Assembly (NCBI RefSeq): GCF_026262575.1
Contig: NZ_JAPKFL010000037.1
Location: forward strand, 1 to 40,061
Length of the DNA stretch: 40,061 nt
Reading direction: 5' to 3'
Origin: Streptomyces marinisediminis
Lineage (GTDB): Bacteria > Actinomycetota > Actinomycetes > Streptomycetales > Streptomycetaceae
Position numbers and translations under genes: made by a program. The notes beneath the pieces were generated by a model that did no database searches, had not been told where the DNA came from, and saw only the letters and a program-made list of their open reading frames with translations. This document shows, in pieces, positions 38,134 to 40,061 of this stretch (position 1 is the first letter of the stretch; every line of letters starts with the position of its first letter).

Positions 38134-40061
38134 GTGCCCGTGCGCTGGCGTCGTTCGCTGCGGATGCTGGCCGGGCTCGTCGGCCTGGCGGTCGCCCTGC
38201 CCACCAGCCCGGCCACGGCAACCGGGCCCGCCCCGGCGGTGGCCGCCCCGGCCGTGCGGGCGCCCGCCGACCCGGCCGACCGCGCCGAGCCGCTGGAGCG
38301 GCTGTTCGACAACCGGGGAGTCAGCGACGACGCCTCGCCGGGGTCGGCCGACTTCGACGGCGCGGGCGCCTCCTTCTCGGCGCGGGACCTGCGCGCGGCC
38401 GGCTGGACGCCGGGGCGCGCGCTGGACCTCGGCGGCACCCGGCTGCGCGCCCCGCGCACCGCCGCGGGGGCCGCCGACAACGCTGGTGAAGCCGGTAAAG
38501 CTGGTCATGCCGACAACACCGGCAACGCCGACAACGCCGACAACGCCGACAACGTGGTGGCCGACGGGCAGTGGGTACGCGTCGGCGGGCACGGCGAGGC
38601 ACTGGCGTTCCTGGTCGCGGGCAGCTCGCCGGGCAGCCCGGGCGACGCCGTGACGGGCACGGGCACGGTGCGTTACGCCGACGGCTCGCGCTCGTCGTAC
38701 ACGCTGACGGCCGGCGACTGGCGGGCCGGGCCCCGCGCCACGAAGGCCGTCACCCTCCCCCACCGCAACACCCCGGACGGCCGGGTGGGCGAGCCGGTGC
38801 GGCTGTACGCGGTGACGGTGCCCCTGCGCCCCGCACCGGTGCGCGCCGTCGAGCTGCCCGCAGACCCGGGCCCGGATCGTGACCTGCACGTCTTCGACGT
38901 GCGGGTGCAGCCCGCCGACGACGGCTGGAGCGGCACGTGGGCGGCGAGCACCGGCGGCTACGCGGCCGTTGGCCCGTGGACGGACCGCACCCTGCGCCTG
39001 GTCGTCCCCGCCAGCGCGGGCGGTGCGCGGACCCGCGTCCGGCTGGCCAACACCTTCGCCGACGCCCCCGTGCGCATCGGTGCGGCGTCCGTCGCGGTGC
39101 GCGGCACGGGGGCGGACGCGGCCGGGCCGCCGGTGCCGCTGACCTTCGGTGGCCGGGCCGGCGTCAGCGTGGCGGCCGGGGCGCAGGCCGTCAGCGACCC
39201 GGTGGAGCTGGCCGTGCCGGCGGGCGGCGTGCTGCTGGTGAGCATGCACCTGCCGGGCACGGTGCGCGCGGCGCCGGTGCACAGCAGGGCGCTGCAGACC
39301 TCCTACGCCTCCGCGGACGGCGCCGGAGACCTCACCGGCGCCGTGGCCGGTGGCGACTTCCGGCCGGAGCTGACCTTCTGGCCGTTCCTGACGGGGGTGG
39401 ACGTCGACGGCGGCCCCGGCAGCATCGTGGCGCTGGGTGACTCCATCACCGACGGCGAGGACTCCACACCCGGGGCCAACCGCCGCTGGCCGGACCTGCT
39501 GGCCCGCCGCCTGCACGCCGACGGCGGCGTCCCGGACTACGGGGTGCTCAACCACGGCGTCTCCGCCAACCGCGTCGTCACCGACCGCTACCCGGGCGAA
39601 GGGGTCAGCCGCGACACGGCGGGCGTCAGCGCCCGGCACCGGCTGGAGCGGGACGTGCTCGCGCAGACCGGGGTCGCGACCGTGGTGGTCTTCGAGGGCG
39701 TCAACGACCTGCGCCACCGCACCCCGGCAGCGGAGCTGGTGGCCGGGCTGCGCGCGCTGGCCGAGCGCTCCCGGGCCCGGGGCCTGCACGTGGTGGGCGC
39801 GACGATCCTGCCGTGCGGCGGGTTCCCGGACTGCACGGCCGACGTCGACCGGGCCCGTCGGGAGGTGAACGCCTTCATCCGCGACAGCGGCGCCTTCGAC
39901 GCGGTGCTCGACTTCGACGCCGCCCTGCGCGACCCCGCCCGGCCCGACCGCATGCTGCCCGCCTACGACGGCGGCGACCACCTGCACCCGGGCGACGCGG
40001 GCATGCGCGCCCTCGCCGACTCCGTCGACCTGCGCCTGCTGGTCCCGGCCGCACCGGCCGC
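38134..40061 (+). CDS. Secreted SGNH/GDSL hydrolase, 3' end outside the window
   Basis: The frame from GTG 38134 stays open to the window end (642 residues visible, stop not reached). Residues 1 to about 30 are a signal peptide: VPVRWRRSLRMLAGLVGLAVALP, then ATA before cleavage. After an N-terminal accessory region, the SGNH hydrolase domain starts near residue 425. Ser437 lies in ALGDSITDG, the block II glycine is in NHGVSANRV, Asn524 is in FEGVND, and Asp615 and His618 are in DHLHPG. All four blocks are intact, so an esterase or lipase acting outside the cell is likely. AAGGAG lies seven bases upstream of the GTG. Residues 114-140 are encoded by a 9-bp repeat tract giving three-residue units such as ADN and AGK. 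The end appears close, as block V is already passed. Confidence 0.9.
   Translation, partial: MPVRWRRSLRMLAGLVGLAVALPTSPATATGPAPAVAAPAVRAPADPADRAEPLERLFDNRGVSDDASPGSADFDGAGASFSARDLRAAGWTPGRALDLGGTRLRAPRTAAGAADNAGEAGKAGHADNTGNADNADNADNVVADGQWVRVGGHGEALAFLVAGSSPGSPGDAVTGTGTVRYADGSRSSYTLTAGDWRAGPRATKAVTLPHRNTPDGRVGEPVRLYAVTVPLRPAPVRAVELPADPGPDRDLHVFDVRVQPADDGWSGTWAASTGGYAAVGPWTDRTLRLVVPASAGGARTRVRLANTFADAPVRIGAASVAVRGTGADAAGPPVPLTFGGRAGVSVAAGAQAVSDPVELAVPAGGVLLVSMHLPGTVRAAPVHSRALQTSYASADGAGDLTGAVAGGDFRPELTFWPFLTGVDVDGGPGSIVALGDSITDGEDSTPGANRRWPDLLARRLHADGGVPDYGVLNHGVSANRVVTDRYPGEGVSRDTAGVSARHRLERDVLAQTGVATVVVFEGVNDLRHRTPAAELVAGLRALAERSRARGLHVVGATILPCGGFPDCTADVDRARREVNAFIRDSGAFDAVLDFDAALRDPARPDRMLPAYDGGDHLHPGDAGMRALADSVDLRLLVPAAPA
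38473..38553 (+). repeat. In-frame 9-bp repeat tract, nine units
   Basis: Nine consecutive nine-base units lie in frame in the SGNH hydrolase gene. GCCGACAAC is found at 38473, 38509, 38527, 38536 and 38545; variants are GCTGGTGAA, GCCGGTAAA, GCTGGTCAT and ACCGGCAAC. They encode ADN, AGE, AGK, AGH, ADN, TGN and three ADN. The AGx units use A/T-ending codons unusual for this genome. Unit number can change without breaking the frame. Confidence 0.85.

Noticed and set aside
38107..39987. Long open frame (626 codons) on the minus strand opposite the SGNH hydrolase
   Set aside because: The plus-strand frame has a signal peptide and all four SGNH blocks. The opposite frame is a composition shadow rich in arginine, alanine and glycine with no family motif.
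1..40061. CRISPR array, insertion sequence, prophage or tRNA genes
   Set aside because: No regularly spaced repeats with unique spacers, no transposase or integrase motifs, and no T-loop/anticodon-arm pattern were seen on either strand.

Overview
The window is very GC-rich, densely coded and actinobacterial. The GC-rich third codon positions, frequent GTG starts, strong GGAGG-type ribosome sites and gene families (SigB/F-type sigma factor, F420-dependent oxidoreductase, DUF574-type methyltransferase, SpoIIE/HATPase fusion phosphatase, Rv2578c-type radical SAM protein) point to Streptomyces or a close relative. I count 30 protein genes, the last cut by the window end. I see no rRNA, tRNA, CRISPR array, insertion sequence or phage gene.

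Layout. Positions 1-4042: a stress or dormancy-flavoured block. A SigB/F-family sigma factor (minus) lies divergent to an F420-dependent oxidoreductase, a baeRF2/Rv2629-like protein and an Hrp1-like CBS protein; a GTTT-N15-GGGTAC promoter precedes the sigma gene. Positions 4113-8356: a peptide-degradation block on the minus strand (S9 peptidase, M20 hydrolase, M55 D-aminopeptidase). Positions 8409-13371: a methyltransferase, a PAS-GAF-PP2C-HATPase phosphatase, a DUF574 methyltransferase and an SRPBCC protein. Positions 13453-14550: an SOS box followed by a radical SAM gene whose reading frame is broken by what looks like one missing C. Positions 14591-16143: a secreted GH16 glucanase behind a clear promoter and a LacI-type operator. 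Positions 16468-19341: acetyltransferase, catalase and HEAT-repeat protein.

Positions 19866-29277 are the metabolic core, the ethylmalonyl-CoA pathway: a two-domain 3-hydroxyacyl-CoA dehydrogenase, a TetR regulator, crotonyl-CoA carboxylase/reductase (ccr), ethylmalonyl-CoA mutase (ecm), a malyl-CoA lyase-type enzyme, a mesaconyl-CoA hydratase-type MaoC protein and a methylsuccinyl-CoA dehydrogenase-type flavoprotein. These would turn two acetyl-CoA plus CO2 into glyoxylate and propionyl-CoA/methylmalonyl-CoA, serving acetate growth and polyketide extender supply. The order matches my memory of the S. coelicolor SCO6467-SCO6475 locus. The psd-pssA pair for phosphatidylethanolamine synthesis follows directly and ends at two stacked hairpins.

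Positions 31060-36545 (minus): glycerate kinase, a phytoene-desaturase-like oxidoreductase, an inositol-monophosphatase/HisN-type phosphatase and a gamma-glutamyltransferase-like Ntn hydrolase. Positions 36892-40061: a DUF6328-like membrane protein, a DUF6278-like protein and a secreted SGNH hydrolase carrying a 9-bp in-frame repeat tract.

Most promising leads: the tandem 22-bp-spaced operator over the ccr promoter; the SOS box with the frameshifted radical SAM gene; the likely autoregulated sigma factor beside Hrp1/Rv2629-like genes; the M55-M20-S9 peptide module; and the coding 9-bp repeat.
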